A DNA stretch of 64,000 nt from Neptunomonas antarctica (GCF_001305295.1 NZ_LJSI01000053.1:62001-126000); one strand, 5' to 3'; positions 37,521-48,065 are shown, counted from the first letter of the stretch. Notes: generated by a model from the sequence alone, not told the origin. A program made the numbers and translations.

Positions 37521-38146
37521 TTAGTCTGTATTTAGCTCACAGCAGTTGGCTGCATCGTTTACCTGCGGGCTTTAAGCTCTGTTTGCTGGCGGCCGCTAGT
37601 ATGATAATTTTGCCTGTGACTCAGCTTGAGTGGATGGTCGTGTTTACGCTGGCGGCTGCATTGTTATACGTAACACTTGGTAATCGTGGCTGGCAGAATC
37701 TGGAGATGGTCAGGCCGTTGTTGCCATTTTTGGCCGTTATTATGCTGTTTCATCTTTGGGCTGGTTCATTTTACGAGGGAGGTGTTTCTGTGCTGCGTTT
37801 GGTCACTATGTTCCTGCTGGCTAACCTGGTTACGCTGACGACCCGCATGAGTGACATGATGGAGGCCTTACAACCGGTATTCCGGCCTTTACAATGGATA
37901 GGTATTTCGCCGCGAGCGCTGGCGCTGGCGGTTGCGTTGATGGTGCGTTTTGCCCCGGTATTGGTGCTGGTTATGAACAGTCTGGATGAAGCATGGCGAG
38001 CCCGCGGTGGTAGAAAGAAAAAATGGCGCTTAATAGCCCCGCTTATTATTCAGGCGATTCGATTATCCGATCACGTCGCCGAAGCATTAACCGCACGGGG
38101 TGGCAGCAGTGGCATCTCTGTTCGGCCCATAGAAACCAGGAGATAA
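37517..38146 (+). CDS. bioN: Biotin ECF transporter T component BioN
   Basis: A 209-residue membrane protein, the CbiQ-type scaffold linking BioM to BioY. Its coupling motifs are seen as SLDEAWRARGGRKKKW and VAEALTARGGSS. About five membrane helices. Translationally coupled to bioM, with bioY 6 bp downstream. Confidence 0.92.
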   Translation: MISLYLAHSSWLHRLPAGFKLCLLAAASMIILPVTQLEWMVVFTLAAALLYVTLGNRGWQNLEMVRPLLPFLAVIMLFHLWAGSFYEGGVSVLRLVTMFLLANLVTLTTRMSDMMEALQPVFRPLQWIGISPRALALAVALMVRFAPVLVLVMNSLDEAWRARGGRKKKWRLIAPLIIQAIRLSDHVAEALTARGGSSGISVRPIETRR

Positions 38147-38152
38147 AAAAGT

Positions 38153-38719
38153 ATGAACAAAGACAGAACCCTCGTGCAGATCGCACTCTATGCAGCGGTA
38201 ATCGCCGCATTGGGGCTGTTACCTAAATTTAATATACCAGTGGCGGGCGGTGTGCCATTAACGGCTCAGACGCTAGGTTTAATGTTAGCGGGTATCATGC
38301 TAGGGCCCGTGCGTGGCTTCTTATCAGTGGCGTTGTTTATTCTGGTGGTTGCATTAGGCGCGCCTTTATTGGCAGGTGGCCGTGGCGGTTTAGGGGTGTT
38401 TGCAGGGCCTACAGTTGGATTTATTGTTGGTTTTCCGTTTGCAGCGTTGGTCACTGGGTTAATGATGCAGCAACTGCAACGCGTTAATCTCTTTGCTGCG
38501 GCGCTTATATCGTCAATAGTCGGCGGTATTCTGGTGCTATATGCGTTTGGAATCCCGGGTATGGTGGTCATGACATCATTAGATTTTGCCGGTGCTGCAA
38601 AAGCTATTCTGGTGTTTATTCCCGGAGATCTGATTAAGGCGCTGATTGCCGCATTGATTGCGCAGTCAGTGCTGCGAGCAATGCCAGGTATTATTCCTTC
38701 ACGTCAGGCAATCGTATAA
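38153..38719 (+). CDS. bioY: Biotin-binding S component BioY
   Basis: A 188-residue membrane substrate-capture protein of the biotin ECF importer. It carries GGVPLTAQTLGLMLAG and LLAGGRGGLGVFAGPTVGFI, the BioY signatures, and six hydrophobic segments. AGGAGAT precedes the ATG. It completes a bioMNY operon. Confidence 0.95.
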   Translation: MNKDRTLVQIALYAAVIAALGLLPKFNIPVAGGVPLTAQTLGLMLAGIMLGPVRGFLSVALFILVVALGAPLLAGGRGGLGVFAGPTVGFIVGFPFAALVTGLMMQQLQRVNLFAAALISSIVGGILVLYAFGIPGMVVMTSLDFAGAAKAILVFIPGDLIKALIAALIAQSVLRAMPGIIPSRQAIV

Positions 38720-38899
38720 GCAGTAGCTCTAATACAGAATAACTCTAAAAACGGATAAACAGCCAGTGGCTCCACGGGTTGTTTATTTCTCCTGATTAGA
38801 TCGATCGATACTGATGACTGTCATATTCCTTCTTAGCGAGAATGCGTTAAGATTAGAATCATGATCGACTGCTGAAAAACAGCGTAGAATCAAACGAAT

Positions 38900-38935
38900 A
38901 TGACAATTGTCATTTTTTTGTCATCTTACTGTCAT
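38900..38935 (+). promoter_or_regulatory. Probable Pho box (PhoB site) upstream of hemB-ppk1
   Basis: Three TGTCAT half-sites start at 38908, 38919 and 38930, exactly 11 bases apart with T-rich spacers; the last is CTGTCAT. This is the tandem arrangement of PhoB binding sites. The first also forms a 14-bp perfect palindrome (ATGACAATTGTCAT, 38900-38913). The array ends 41 bases before the hemB start, and the polyphosphate kinase gene follows hemB. Confidence 0.72.
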
Positions 38936-38964
38936 ACATATTTAGTTCAATTTACTCCGATTAA

Positions 38965-39987
<1,023 letters not shown>

Positions 39988-40024
39988 TTGAATAGGTCGG
40001 TCTCTTACTAAACTGGAGACAAAG

Positions 40025-42226
40025 ATGACTAAGCAGGCCACTGCGATTGATGAAAAGGTAGAGATAATGAGCGAAGAGATAGTGCAAAATCAGGCTGCGC
40101 AAGCGCTGCTGGATAGCAGGGAAATCTTGCCAACGGTGGATCATCCGGTAGAAGTAGAGCCGGTTGACCTGAAAGCGCCTGAACTCTATATCAATCGAGA
40201 ACTCAGTCATCTCCAGTTTAACGTCAGAGTGTTGGAGCAAGCATTGGACGATCGCTATCCCTTGCTTGAACGACTTATGTTCTTACTGATTTTTTCCAGT
40301 AATCTGGACGAATTCTTCGAGATCCGCGTAGCTGACCAGCTACGCCAGCTCAAATATGGGCGTGAGACGGTTGGGCCGGATGCAATGTACCCGAAAAAGG
40401 TGCTGGAGAAAATCCGCGAGATCTGTGTGATCAACGTTGAGCGTCAGTACCGTATTCTTAACGAAATCATGTTTCCTGAAATGGCTCAGCACGGCATTCA
40501 TTTTTTACGCCGCCGTGACTGGACGCCCGAACAGTTAGACTGGATTAAAACCTTTTTTGACGAGAAAATAGTTCCGGTTATCAGCCCTATTGGTTTAGAC
40601 CCGGCGCATCCCTTCCCGCGTTTGGTTAACAAAAGCCTTAACTTTATTGTACAACTCGATGGTAAGGATGCGTTTGGACGCGAAACAGGACTGGCTATTA
40701 TTCCTGCGCCACGATCGTTACCGCGCTTAATTCGTCTGCCTGATGAACTGTGCGAGTCGGGCGATAACCTTATTTTTCTCTCTTCCGTTATTCATGAATG
40801 TGCCGCCGAGCTGTTTCCTGGCATGACCGTACTGGGTTGTTATCAGTTCCGTATCACCCGAAACGCTGATTTAACCTTCGATTTTGAAGAGATGGAAGAT
40901 TTAGCACGTACACTGCGTGGAGAGCTACATTCCCGAAAATACGGTGATGCGGTGCGTTTGGAAGTCGATAATAGAACGCCAGAAGAGCTGATTGAGTTTC
41001 TTAAAAAAGAATTTCATCTTGAAGAAGATCAAGTCTATAAAGTAGACGGGCCCGTAAATCTGACACGTTTGATGGCGGTGCGGGACCTTGCCGATCGTCA
41101 AGCACTGAGATGGCCTCCATTCTCACCGGGTGTACCGGGAAAATTGAAAAAAGAGAAAGATATCAATGTTTTTCAAGCCCTGAAAGCGGGTGATCAGTTA
41201 CTGATGCATCCGTTCCAGTCATTCACACCGGTGGTCGATCTGCTGATGAAAGCAGCTAAAGATCCGGATGTGATTGCTATCAAACAGACGTTATACCGCA
41301 CGGGTGATAAGTCCGACATCGTTAATGCGCTGGTAGAAGCTGCACGTGGTGGTAAAGAAGTGACCGTGATCATTGAATTACGCGCCCGTTTTGATGAAGA
41401 GAGTAACTTGCATTTAGCCAGTCGATTACAAGAAGCGGGTTGTCTGGTGGTGTATGGTGTGGTCGGCTATAAGACTCACGCTAAAGCGATGTTAATTGTG
41501 CGTCGTGAAGGCACAAAACTGGTGCGTTATTGTCACCTGGGTACAGGTAACTACCATTCCGGTACGGCGCGTCTTTACACGGATTACAGCTATCTGACCT
41601 CCGATGACGAGATCGGAGAAGATGTGCATAAGGTGTTCCAGCAATTGACGGGGATGGGTAAAATTCAGCGCCTTAAAAAGCTCTACAATGCGCCTTTTAC
41701 CTTGCATGCCAAAATGCTGGAGTTGATTCAGCGGGAAACCAAGCTGGCGATCAGCGGTAAGTCCGGTCATATTGTTGTAAAAGTGAATGGTCTGACTGAG
41801 CCGAAAATGATCCGTGCCTTATATGAAGCCTCTCAGGCAGGGGTGAAAATCGAGTTGATTATTCGTGGTATGTGCCGTTTGCGTCCTGGTTTGCCAGGTA
41901 TCTCAGAAAATATTACGGTGCGTTCTATTATCGGCCGCTTTCTTGAACATACGCGCGTGTATTACTTTGGCAACAATGGCAAACCGGATGTGCTTTGTGC
42001 CAGCGCAGACTGGATGGAAAGAAATATGCTTAACCGTGTAGAAACCTGCTTTCCTCTCAGCGGAAAACTAGCAGAACGGGTTAAAAAAGAACTGGACTAT
42101 TATCTGGCAGACAATACCCAGAGCTGGGAGTTGAAGGCAGACGGTAGTTATATTCAGCTGAAACCAGAAAATGGCGCAGAACCTTTTAGTGCACAGCACC
42201 AGTTATTGCGCGATTTTGCCAGCTAG
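40025..42226 (+). CDS. ppk1: Polyphosphate kinase Ppk1
   Basis: Makes polyphosphate from ATP. A 733-residue protein with the four-domain Ppk1 layout: N domain from YINRELSHLQFNVRVLEQAL, head domain, and two phospholipase-D-like C domains. The catalytic His segment is VRYCHLGTGNYHSGTA, and RPGLPGISENITVRSIIGRF is also conserved. The first 40 residues are an acidic extension, and ATG 40067 is another possible start. It lies downstream of hemB and a probable Pho box, consistent with phosphate control. Confidence 0.97.
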   Translation: MTKQATAIDEKVEIMSEEIVQNQAAQALLDSREILPTVDHPVEVEPVDLKAPELYINRELSHLQFNVRVLEQALDDRYPLLERLMFLLIFSSNLDEFFEIRVADQLRQLKYGRETVGPDAMYPKKVLEKIREICVINVERQYRILNEIMFPEMAQHGIHFLRRRDWTPEQLDWIKTFFDEKIVPVISPIGLDPAHPFPRLVNKSLNFIVQLDGKDAFGRETGLAIIPAPRSLPRLIRLPDELCESGDNLIFLSSVIHECAAELFPGMTVLGCYQFRITRNADLTFDFEEMEDLARTLRGELHSRKYGDAVRLEVDNRTPEELIEFLKKEFHLEEDQVYKVDGPVNLTRLMAVRDLADRQALRWPPFSPGVPGKLKKEKDINVFQALKAGDQLLMHPFQSFTPVVDLLMKAAKDPDVIAIKQTLYRTGDKSDIVNALVEAARGGKEVTVIIELRARFDEESNLHLASRLQEAGCLVVYGVVGYKTHAKAMLIVRREGTKLVRYCHLGTGNYHSGTARLYTDYSYLTSDDEIGEDVHKVFQQLTGMGKIQRLKKLYNAPFTLHAKMLELIQRETKLAISGKSGHIVVKVNGLTEPKMIRALYEASQAGVKIELIIRGMCRLRPGLPGISENITVRSIIGRFLEHTRVYYFGNNGKPDVLCASADWMERNMLNRVETCFPLSGKLAERVKKELDYYLADNTQSWELKADGSYIQLKPENGAEPFSAQHQLLRDFAS

Positions 42227-42246
42227 AGCCAATATAAGGATTTAGC

Positions 42247-42270
42247 AGAGCGCTTTTTAGCGCTCTTTTT
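42247..42270 (+). terminator. Terminator after ppk1
   Basis: AGAGCGC-TTTTTA-GCGCTCT stem-loop followed by TTTT, 20 bases after the stop. Confidence 0.85.
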
Positions 42271-42396
42271 CGTTGTGGCGACATTTTTTTAGTATTTTCA
42301 GACATCTCTTCCTCAGAATCGACGCCTAACATTGCGTTTTTAATTAAGATCAGGAAATATAGGTTCATAAGTCACATGTTTCATATAAGAAATAAG

Positions 42397-42437
42397 TTGG
42401 CGTATCATGCTCATTTACTACTGATCTGATACGCCCA
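42397..42437. promoter_or_regulatory. Inverted repeat before amino-acid ABC operon
   Basis: GGCGTATCA (42399-42407) and TGATACGCC (42427-42435) are exact complements 19 bases apart, extended by TTGG and CCAA with one extra C. They end 5 bases before the first start codon. This is a likely operator or mRNA hairpin for the ABC operon; the regulator is unknown. Confidence 0.55.
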
Positions 42438-42440
42438 ATA

Positions 42441-43226
42441 ATGGAAAACACTATGCCTGATACCTCGATCGCGCTCGAACTGACTGATATTCATAAATCT
42501 TATGGAAGTTTGGAAGTACTTAAGGGCGTTTCCCTTAAGGCGAACGACGGGGATGTCATATCAATACTGGGCTCCAGTGGCTCGGGTAAAAGTACCTTGC
42601 TGCGGTGTATCAACTTACTGGAACAGCCTGCGAAAGGGCGGGTCGTGATCGGTGGAGAAGAGTTGCAACTCAAGCCAGGTAAATCGGGTGAACTCGAAGC
42701 CGCAAGCCGCAAACAACTCGAATCGATGCGCTCACGTATCGGCTTCGTATTCCAAAGCTTCAATCTCTGGCCACACAAGACGATTCTAGGCAACATTATC
42801 GAAGCACCTATGCACGTGTTAAAACAGTCCCGCGAACAGGCGGTTGAGCGTGCTGAAGGGCTCCTGAAAAAAGTCGGGCTTTACGAAAAAAGAGATGCTT
42901 ACCCTGGCAATTTGTCGGGCGGGCAGCAGCAGCGTGTGGCTATTGCCCGAGCCTTAGCGATGGATCCTCAAGTACTGTTGTTTGATGAACCTACGTCCGC
43001 ACTGGATCCTGAGCTGGTTAATGAAGTACTCAGCGTTATGCGGGAACTGGCCGACGAGGGCAGGACGATGCTAATCGTCACACATGAAATGCGTTTTGCT
43101 CGTGATGTGTCCAGCCAGGTCGTATTTTTACATCAGGGACAGATAGAAGAAATAGGGACACCTGAGGAGGTGTTTGACAATCCGAAATCACAACGTGTAC
43201 GCGACTTTATGTCCAGTCACAGTTGA
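42441..43226 (+). CDS. Basic amino-acid ABC importer ATPase (HisP/AotP-like)
   Basis: A 261-residue ATPase of the polar amino-acid uptake family. It has Walker A GSSGSGKST, the family insert KPGKSGELEAASRKQLESMR, signature LSGGQQQRVAIARA and Walker B VLLFDEPTSALDPELV. The start is 42441 or, four codons later, ATG 42453. First gene of a four-gene operon; the binding protein follows after 57 bases. Confidence 0.93.
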   Translation: MENTMPDTSIALELTDIHKSYGSLEVLKGVSLKANDGDVISILGSSGSGKSTLLRCINLLEQPAKGRVVIGGEELQLKPGKSGELEAASRKQLESMRSRIGFVFQSFNLWPHKTILGNIIEAPMHVLKQSREQAVERAEGLLKKVGLYEKRDAYPGNLSGGQQQRVAIARALAMDPQVLLFDEPTSALDPELVNEVLSVMRELADEGRTMLIVTHEMRFARDVSSQVVFLHQGQIEEIGTPEEVFDNPKSQRVRDFMSSHS

Positions 43227-43283
43227 TTCGCCACTTTTTACATGCAAGCCACACTAAATTTTAATAAAAAAGAGAGAAACCTG

Positions 43284-44060
43284 ATGAGTGTTCGTAAAAT
43301 TATTACAGCGGTTACGCTGGTTGCAGGCGTATTTGCCGGTACTTTAATCGGAACCCAGGCTTTTGCGGGTGACACGATCCGTATCGCTACGGAAGGGGCT
43401 TACGCGCCCTTCAATATGAAAAATGAACAAGGCGAGCTGGTCGGCTTTGATGTTGAAATTGCTAAAGCACTGTGTGCAGAGATGAAAGCAGATTGCACCA
43501 TTGTTGAACAGGATTGGGATGGCATGATCCCAGCTTTAAAAGGCCGTAAGTTTGATGCGATTGTCGCTTCAATGTCGATTACCCCAGAGCGTCTGGAAGC
43601 CGTTGACTTTACCGACCCCTACTATACCAATGCATTGGCTTTTGTTGGTGCTAAAGGTACGGAACTGAAAACCGATAAAGAATCACTCAAAGGTAAGACC
43701 TTAGGTGCACAGCGAGCGACTATCGCAGGCCAGTACCTGGAAGATGAGCTAGGTGATGTAGTATCTGTAAAACTGTATGACACACAGGATAATGCTTACC
43801 TGGATATGGCAACAGGCCGCTTAGATGGTTTGGTATCCGATAAATTTCCAGCCTATGACTGGTTACGCACAGATGCTGGTAAAGACTTTGAATTTAAAGG
43901 TGAAACCATTAAAACTGAATCTGTGGATAAAATCGGTATCGCCATCCGTCATAATCAGGAAGAGCTAAAACAGAAGTTTAATAAGGCGTTGAAAGCTATC
44001 GTTGAAAACGGTACTTATGAAAAAATCAATGCTAAGTATTTTCCGTTCTCTATCTATTGA
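43284..44060 (+). CDS. Basic amino-acid ABC importer binding protein (ArgT/HisJ-like)
   Basis: A 258-residue periplasmic protein. The signal peptide ends at AFAGDTIRI. The ligand-binding features of the lysine-arginine-ornithine/histidine class are present: ATEGAYAPFNMKNEQGELVG, VASMSITPERLEAVDFTDPY and GAQRATIAGQYL. Start MSVRKII is chosen because AGAGAGAAACCTG precedes it. Two permease genes follow. Confidence 0.93.
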   Translation: MSVRKIITAVTLVAGVFAGTLIGTQAFAGDTIRIATEGAYAPFNMKNEQGELVGFDVEIAKALCAEMKADCTIVEQDWDGMIPALKGRKFDAIVASMSITPERLEAVDFTDPYYTNALAFVGAKGTELKTDKESLKGKTLGAQRATIAGQYLEDELGDVVSVKLYDTQDNAYLDMATGRLDGLVSDKFPAYDWLRTDAGKDFEFKGETIKTESVDKIGIAIRHNQEELKQKFNKALKAIVENGTYEKINAKYFPFSIY

Positions 44061-44214
44061 TAGCTTTCGATTTAACCGATCCGATTGAGAAATTCGATTG
44101 AGATATTCGATTGATAGGCTCTCTTGATAGGTGCAATGTGCGGGCTGTCAGCAGCTCGTACATCGTTAACCGAAAGGGAAAACCTCAAACCTTCCGCTGC
44201 ATGAGAATAATAAC

Positions 44215-44907
44215 GTGATAGATCTGCATGGGTTTGGTCACCTGTTATTGGCTGGAACATGGGTCACCGTAAAGCTGGCGTTAGTCAGTTTGTTTTTTGG
44301 CCTGATTTTCGGTTTGTTAGGTGCGTCAGCCAAGTTATCAAAATATAAATTCCTGAGATGGATGGCCACAGGTTACACCACGATAGTGCGTGGTATTCCT
44401 GAGCTGCTCATCGTCTTCGCCATCTACTTTGGTGGTTCCGCATTATTAATGTCGGTTGCCAGCCTGTTTGGATATGAAGACTATATAGAGGTCAATCCGT
44501 TTATGGCGGGTGTGGCTGCCTTGTCGATCGCCTTTGGTGCCTATGCAACAGAAGTGTTCCGCATGGCCATCCTATCGATACCTCAAGGGCAATGGGAATC
44601 GGCTCAGGCGCTGGGCATGACGCCTGCCAAAACGTTCTCACGTATTATCTTGCCGCAAGTCTGGCGCGTAGCTCTGCCAGGGTTAGGTAATCTATTCCAG
44701 GTACTAATGAAAGATACCGCACTGGTTTCTGTCGTGGGTTTACAAGATATTATCCGACAGGCGAGCACGGCAGTTAGCTCCACCAACGAACCGTTCACAT
44801 TTTATCTGGCGGCTGCTTGCATCTATCTGGTACTGACGGCGTTTGCGACCGCAGGAACACTTTGGATGGAACGCGCCTGTACGCCACAAGCGAGGTATAA
44901 AGGATGA
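44215..44907 (+). CDS. Basic amino-acid ABC importer permease (HisQ-like)
   Basis: A 230-residue permease with the N-terminal amphipathic entry GTWVTVKLALVSLFFGLI and the coupling loop ESAQALGMTPAKTFSRIILP. The GTG at 44215 is the only good in-frame start. It overlaps the next permease by four bases. Confidence 0.92.
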   Translation: MIDLHGFGHLLLAGTWVTVKLALVSLFFGLIFGLLGASAKLSKYKFLRWMATGYTTIVRGIPELLIVFAIYFGGSALLMSVASLFGYEDYIEVNPFMAGVAALSIAFGAYATEVFRMAILSIPQGQWESAQALGMTPAKTFSRIILPQVWRVALPGLGNLFQVLMKDTALVSVVGLQDIIRQASTAVSSTNEPFTFYLAAACIYLVLTAFATAGTLWMERACTPQARYKG

Positions 44908-45623
44908 ATTGGGACATCATCATCAAATACTATCCACAATTATTGGAGGGCGCCTTACTCACCCTCAAGCTCGTCGCGGTTTCAGGTATCATTGGCGTAA
45001 TGCTGGCGGTTCCTATGGCGCTGTTACGTGCTTCGCCGTCACCCTGGGTTAGAGTGCTGCCTTTCTGCTTCATCTATTTTTTCCGTGGCACGCCACTGCT
45101 GATACAGATATTTCTGATTTACTACGGCGCCTCACAGTTTGAAGCTGTACGTGACTCAGTCTTGTGGGTGGTACTTAAAGAACCCTATTGGTGCGCTATT
45201 ATCGCCTTTACATTGAACACAGCTGCCTATAGTGCTGAATTGTTTCGTGGTGCGATTCAGGCAATTCCCAAAGGAGAGCTGGAAGCTGCGGACGCTTTTG
45301 GTATGGACTGGCTGCTTAAAACCCGTCGCATCGTCCTGCCGCGAGCCTTTGGTATCGCTTTACCTGCATATGGTAACGAAGTCGTATTGATGCTTAAAAG
45401 CAGTGCGCTGGCATCCACCATTACCTTGATGGACTTAACAGGTATGGCTCGTACTATTCAGGCACGTACTTATACCCCCGTTGAGCTGTTTACCGCCGCA
45501 GGCTTCATTTACCTGCTGATGGCCGGTGTCGTGATAGGCCTGTTTCGGTTTATGGAAAATCGCTTCAACCGCTACCAGTACTACAAACCGAATGTTGATC
45601 AAATGGGCGTGGATAAACCGTAA
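44904..45623 (+). CDS. Basic amino-acid ABC importer permease (HisM-like)
   Basis: A 239-residue permease with the family segment LLEGALLTLKLVAVSGIIGV, FFRGTPLLIQIFLIYYG and the coupling loop EAADAFGMDWLLKTRRIVLP. It forms a heterodimer with the preceding permease. A terminator follows. Confidence 0.92.
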   Translation: MNWDIIIKYYPQLLEGALLTLKLVAVSGIIGVMLAVPMALLRASPSPWVRVLPFCFIYFFRGTPLLIQIFLIYYGASQFEAVRDSVLWVVLKEPYWCAIIAFTLNTAAYSAELFRGAIQAIPKGELEAADAFGMDWLLKTRRIVLPRAFGIALPAYGNEVVLMLKSSALASTITLMDLTGMARTIQARTYTPVELFTAAGFIYLLMAGVVIGLFRFMENRFNRYQYYKPNVDQMGVDKP

Positions 45624-45659
45624 AATGCACTGAAGCATAATGTTAAAAATAGCGTTAAA

Positions 45660-45684
45660 TAAGCGGCTAATAGGCCGCTTTTTC
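45660..45684 (+). terminator. Terminator of the amino-acid ABC operon
   Basis: AAGCGGC-TAATAG-GCCGCTT stem-loop with T-run, about 40 bases after the last permease. Confidence 0.85.
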
Positions 45685-46034
45685 TTGCCTGATAATTACT
45701 ACAGTACTCTGTTACAACGGCCTCACGGTGCAAATAGACGGCACAGATATCAACAAACATCTTCATATCAGCGCGCTAATAGTTAGGCAGCCCAACGGGG
45801 TAATGTGCTGACGCGAAGGAAACGTTCACTTATCGCTTGCTGATCAAGTGTGTCTTGCCATGTGTTGAGGCGCTTACCTTTGTTTGTAGTAGGTTGCACG
45901 CAAAAGGGCGTTTATTCTGCCATACTCTTATGAGTCTAATGCTAATACTGTTCTGCATTTTGATATTCCAAATATCTTAAAAAAGCGGAAAGGTGTTTTT
46001 TATAACATTCCATTCACAAAGCTATAATGCCAAC
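45685..46034. other. Intergenic, no gene seen
   Basis: About 350 bases before the lipoprotein hydrolase gene without a convincing frame; it presumably holds that gene's promoter. Confidence 0.4.
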
Positions 46035-46922
46035 ATGCTGACTAAATCCTTTTTTTTATTTCTTAGCACTGTCTTCCTATCTGCCTGCACGGCAACGGGA
46101 AGCTATCTCGTCAACACGATGGCCAGGATAGGTGATTATCAAAAAATAGAAAACATTCATTACAGTTCAACGAATAAACTGGATATCTACATTCCAGATT
46201 CAGACCCAAATCCAGCGACAGATGGTCAGGAGTCTGCGGTCGTTATCTTTTTCTATGGAGGCTGTTGGGGTGCATGTCAGAGTACTTATAAGGGAGACTA
46301 TGAGTTTATAGCGGATGCTTTGACTAAAAAAGGTTACGTCGTCGTTATCCCGGATTACAGACATTATCCTGATGTGAAATTTGACACGATTATTGCTGAC
46401 GCGGCATCAGCAACACAGTGGGTTAAAGAAAATATCTCTAACTATAAAGGTAACCCTGATAATCTCTTTTTGATGGGACATTCAGCCGGTGCGCATCTGG
46501 CGATCATGCTTAGCGTTAACAGTAGTGCGTATCTGAAACCTGCAACATATGCCTCTTTAAAAGGTGGTATTGGATTAGCCGGTCCTTATGATTTTATCCC
46601 TTATACTGAACCTTATCTGCCTGGTATTTTCGGTCCGGAGTCTGACGCCGCTTATTCTCAACCTGTCAACTTCATCAATGGTGACGAGCCGCCTCTTTTA
46701 TTATTGTATGGGGAGCGAGATGATCTTGTGGAAGCCAAAAATATCATCAATCTCACTAAAGCAATAAAAAATAAAGATGGACGTGTGACCGCGATCACTT
46801 ACGAAAAGCTCGACCACATCAGTCTGTTAACTGGTTTCACTCGTCCTTTCAGGAAACAGTCATTACTTGACGAAGTCGATGTCTTTATCAACAGTACGCA
46901 GACAACCAAGCCTGTGCGATAA
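46035..46922 (+). CDS. Lipoprotein alpha/beta hydrolase (carboxylesterase-like)
   Basis: A 295-residue hydrolase starting at MLTKSFFLFL. A lipoprotein signal with lipobox LSAC directs it to an outer or inner membrane lipid anchor. It has the nucleophile elbow GHSAGAHLA, an oxyanion region VVIFFYGGCWGAC resembling the HGGG of hormone-sensitive-lipase types, a late acid (YGERDDLVEA) and a His (KLDHISLLTG). Substrate unknown; short-chain esters are likely. An upstream in-frame ATG at 45993 would hide the lipoprotein signal and is not preferred. Confidence 0.85.
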   Translation: MLTKSFFLFLSTVFLSACTATGSYLVNTMARIGDYQKIENIHYSSTNKLDIYIPDSDPNPATDGQESAVVIFFYGGCWGACQSTYKGDYEFIADALTKKGYVVVIPDYRHYPDVKFDTIIADAASATQWVKENISNYKGNPDNLFLMGHSAGAHLAIMLSVNSSAYLKPATYASLKGGIGLAGPYDFIPYTEPYLPGIFGPESDAAYSQPVNFINGDEPPLLLLYGERDDLVEAKNIINLTKAIKNKDGRVTAITYEKLDHISLLTGFTRPFRKQSLLDEVDVFINSTQTTKPVR

Positions 46923-46965
46923 GACTAAAATTCTGTTGTATTAACCAACGGTCATCACAAACAAA

Positions 46966-46990
46966 AACGGCTCCCGAAGGAGTCGTTATT
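46966..46990. terminator. Terminator between hydrolase and PEP-CTERM gene
   Basis: AACGGCTCC-CGAA-GGAGTCGTT stem-loop followed by ATTTATTT. It overlaps the last codon of the restored PEP-CTERM frame on the other strand. Confidence 0.7.
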
Positions 46991-47301
46991 TATTTATATT
47001 TGAAGGTTTTGTGTTTTTTCGTCTAGCTATGCCAGCTAGGCCTAAACCGAATAACAAGGCTGTTGCAGGTTCGGTTACTACTACTACTGATGCTGCTGCT
47101 GCTGCTGGCTAAGTTATTGTAAGTGGTAGCGGCGCCATTTTTGCAACCGTCCTCTCCCAATGTGGCATTTGCGCCCACTGTTACGTAAACATCGGCATAA
47201 ATCGACTGATTATTTAGCTCAGCATTTAACCAGGGCATCGCTTGTGCGCTAGACGCCGCAACGATCATCGAGGTAAAGAGGAGTGATTTAGTATATTTCA
47301 T
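46986..47301 (-). pseudogene. Small PEP-CTERM protein, frameshifted in a codon-repeat tract
   Basis: From ATG 47301 the frame gives a signal peptide (MKYTKSLLFTSMIVAASSAQ) and a short secreted domain. It then enters a run of AGC and AGT codons (about 47073-47108) and ends at 47023 without a sorting tail. Shifting frame by one base inside that run gives VVTEPATALLFGLGLAGIAR followed by RK and a stop at 46986. That is a textbook PEP-CTERM tail: a PEP-like motif, a hydrophobic helix and basic residues. The gene is either broken or switchable by slippage in the triplet repeat, or the base count in the repeat is a sequencing error. Confidence 0.75.
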
Positions 47302-48010
47302 AGAAATACTTTTTCGGAATACTCATTGGCGAAATTGCAGAAAAATAAAACTGCAGATCAAATCCATTTAAAATGAACCCGAGCAACTGCTACGTTATAA
47401 ACAGTTTCACCACCATCTGGGGTGTTTGGCGATAGTCGTTGTTAGGTCGAACGTTTTAACGAAAAAAAATTCGTCCGGACTGTGGTTAGCATTAGCATTT
47501 TTGCTGAACTACCCGTCAGTAGTCACTTGACCGCCAAAAGTATGCGCTGCAATGGATATTGATTTTTTTGGTTAAATAAAACAGACATTATTATTCATTT
47601 AATGGCTGTTGCCGCTAAATATAGTAAGAATTTTCGGCTAATAATTATTGTTAATTATCAAAATATTAATAATTTTTTACGAAAATTTGTAGTCTTGTGC
47701 GTAAAAAATATTGATACAAATGTAAAAGAAATTCTTGGTGATTCAGCGCAGATTTTATCTATTACTTAGGGATTCATATAAGGTTCGCCCTCTAAATAAG
47801 ACAGAATATCTCTAACAGCGAGAGGTTACCTATATACGACCTTTATATAAAGTTATTCAGACCTTTGGCTCTGATGCATGATTTTATCTGCGCCGTACGG
47901 AACGCGTTGATAAGTGTTTACTGTTAAATTTTTTATTGGAGAACGCGCGGCTGAGATGATTTTACCGTTCCAGGGCGCCTGTTTAATGAAGTGACTTACC
48001 CTAAGTAAGC
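47302..48010. other. Long AT-rich intergenic region
   Basis: About 700 bases between the two PEP-CTERM genes with no coding frame I would defend. It is very AT-rich around 47560-47720. Promoters of the frameshifted gene should lie in the first part. Confidence 0.45.
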
Positions 48011-48017
48011 AATAAAT

Positions 48018-48051
48018 AAAAAAGCCTCATCTTTTAAGATGAGGCTTTTTT
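48018..48051. terminator. Bidirectional terminator beside PEP-CTERM gene
   Basis: AAAAAAGCCTCATC and GATGAGGCTTTTTT form a long stem flanked by A and T runs on both sides, just after the minus-strand PEP-CTERM gene. Confidence 0.9.
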
Positions 48052-48065
48052 AACACTCAAAGGAC

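Noticed and set aside
42186..42368. Minus-strand 60-codon frame over the ppk1 terminator
   Set aside because: It runs through the ppk1 3' end and its terminator hairpin, with no conserved features.
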